From assembly GCF_029891735.1 (NCBI RefSeq), contig NZ_JANQDH010000092.1:1-36232 (forward strand): a DNA stretch of 36,232 nt, written 5' to 3'. Within the stretch, counting starts at the first letter, position 1. Every line of letters begins with the position of its first letter. The notes under the pieces were generated by a model. The model saw only the letters and a list, made by a program, of their open reading frames with translations, searched no databases and was not told where the DNA came from. Both the position numbers and the translations under genes were made by a program. This document shows positions 35,651 to 36,232 of this stretch, piece by piece. The stretch comes from Chrysosporum bergii ANA360D. GTDB taxonomy: Bacteria; Cyanobacteriota; Cyanobacteriia; Cyanobacteriales; Nostocaceae.

Positions 35651-35804
35651 GATGCTTTTTAGAAGAAACCTAAAGGAGTTACTCAGCCGAAAATAATCTT
35701 TATAAACATGAATATAGCACAGCATTTTTAGATCGTCTCACATAGTGACAGAAATATCAACGGCGAGGGGAGCTAATGGCTTCAGACATGGGGATAAGTC
35801 GATA

Positions 35805-35818
35805 GCGACTTTAGTCGC
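35805..35818. repeat. Short perfect hairpin, possible IS right-end scar
   Basis: GCGACT-TT-AGTCGC. The core GACTTTAGTC is common in right-end hairpins of cyanobacterial IS200/IS605 elements. GGGG (from 35790) and CCCC (from 35822) flank it as possible outer stem parts. No TCAA end follows, so this is weak. Confidence 0.3.
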
Positions 35819-35871
35819 CTTCCCCATTCTTAAACTAGTTCGCTTGCACTAATACATCAAATTTTTGCTTT

Positions 35872-36066
35872 TTGTATAATATTTTACTATTTTCTAAGTT
35901 TAAAACTACGGTGATGCAAAAACAATTGTACCAGTACAACACTCAATTACGAGCCGAATTTAAATTTGTTAATGATTTAAACAGTCATGCTTGTCAAGCA
36001 TCTGTAGAAAATGTAGAAGGTGCTATTAGTCGATTCTTTGATAGGCGAAGTTTGGGCGGGAAATAA
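35872..36066 (+). pseudogene. N-terminal tnpB fragment (IS200/IS605 type)
   Basis: A 64-codon frame. LYQYNTQLRAEFKFVNDLNS then HACQASVE...AISRFFD (about 35925-36045) matches the N-terminal helical region of a common cyanobacterial TnpB type (YNTxLRxEFxFVxxLNSHACQASVERxxxAISRFFDNC). Both the true start and the remaining ~330 residues are missing; the frame ends at 36066 after SLGGK. The 35872 TTG/ATG region is not part of tnpB. Inactive. Similarity was judged from memory of the family. Confidence 0.65.
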
Positions 36067-36184
36067 TTGCAGTGTAACTAGGACTCCATAAAGCTTGCTT
36101 CCCATAGGGTTTAGGAAATCCACCTTGACCGTATCTACGGCTAGACATACTTTTTAAAACATTAACAATGTATAATCTATTTTA
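36026..36184 (-). pseudogene. Possible tnpA (Y1 transposase) fragment
   Basis: Minus-strand frame between stops: RLYIVNVLKSMSSRRYGQGG then FPKPYGKQALWSPSYTAIIS. The pairing of a VNVLKSxSSR segment with LWSPSY about 20 residues later recalls the C-terminal part of IS200-type TnpA. The catalytic HUH and tyrosine regions are not present. It overlaps the tnpB fragment in the opposite orientation, so the scar is composite. Low confidence. Confidence 0.35.
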
Positions 36185-36232
36185 ACAGATTAATGTTAGC
36201 ACAAAGCATGAAAGCTAGATATCAGTACAGAT

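Overview
The window looks like chromosomal DNA of a filamentous, probably heterocyst-forming cyanobacterium (Nostocales). The evidence is a scatter of HIP1 octamers (GCGATCGC, roughly 20 in 36 kb), moderate AT-richness, a DevB/DevC-type exporter pair, a cyanobacterial group 3 sigma factor of the SigG type, an RRM-glycine-rich RNA-binding protein, a DUF3536 glycoside hydrolase and several cyanobacterial-only protein families. Genus cannot be fixed from the sequence alone.

Layout. 0.2-7.1 kb is a cell-envelope neighbourhood: DevB-like fusion protein and DevC-like permease without an adjacent DevA ATPase, an M23 peptidase, a ComFB-family protein (probable c-di-GMP receptor), an L,D-transpeptidase, and the ECF sigma factor SigG with its membrane anti-sigma partner. 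7.3-15.5 kb carries a TonB-dependent receptor, truB, a DUF1400 alpha/beta hydrolase, a secreted protein of unknown function and ligA. 15.7-21.6 kb carries a DUF3536 (GH57) protein, a Ca2+/H+ antiporter, a peptidoglycan-binding protein, tRNA-His and a DUF4359 protein. 21.7-24.5 kb holds a siroheme pair (sirohydrochlorin chelatase + cobA, 4-nt overlap) facing a DUF4112/PEP-repeat membrane protein pair. 24.6-29.8 kb holds a Tat-secreted phosphatase, a two-gene Septu-like defence operon (ptuA-ptuB, 4-nt overlap, no reverse transcriptase nearby) and the convergent helicase pcrA. 30.0-36.2 kb carries a sensor histidine kinase, a SAM methyltransferase, a lipoprotein, two proteins of unknown function, the RNA-binding protein gene rbp and transposon scars.

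Two kinds of repeated or mobile sequence run through the window. First, a dispersed intergenic repeat of about 37 bp (core usually CACGTG, ending TTTAAGAAATGCTATA) occurs five times in both orientations. Second, decayed IS200/IS605-type elements: tnpB fragments at 15.6, 32.0 and 35.9 kb, two of them with a recognisable right-end hairpin and terminal TCAA(C), plus weaker candidates at 12.56 and 36.1 kb. One scar now supplies the last ~13 codons of the DUF3536 gene and another abuts the start codon of the methyltransferase gene.

The most functionally interesting items are the Septu-like operon, the 10-bp inverted repeat that would sequester the ribosome binding site of rbp, the dispersed repeat family, and the remodelling of gene ends by IS remnants. 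I did not find a convincing entirely new system.
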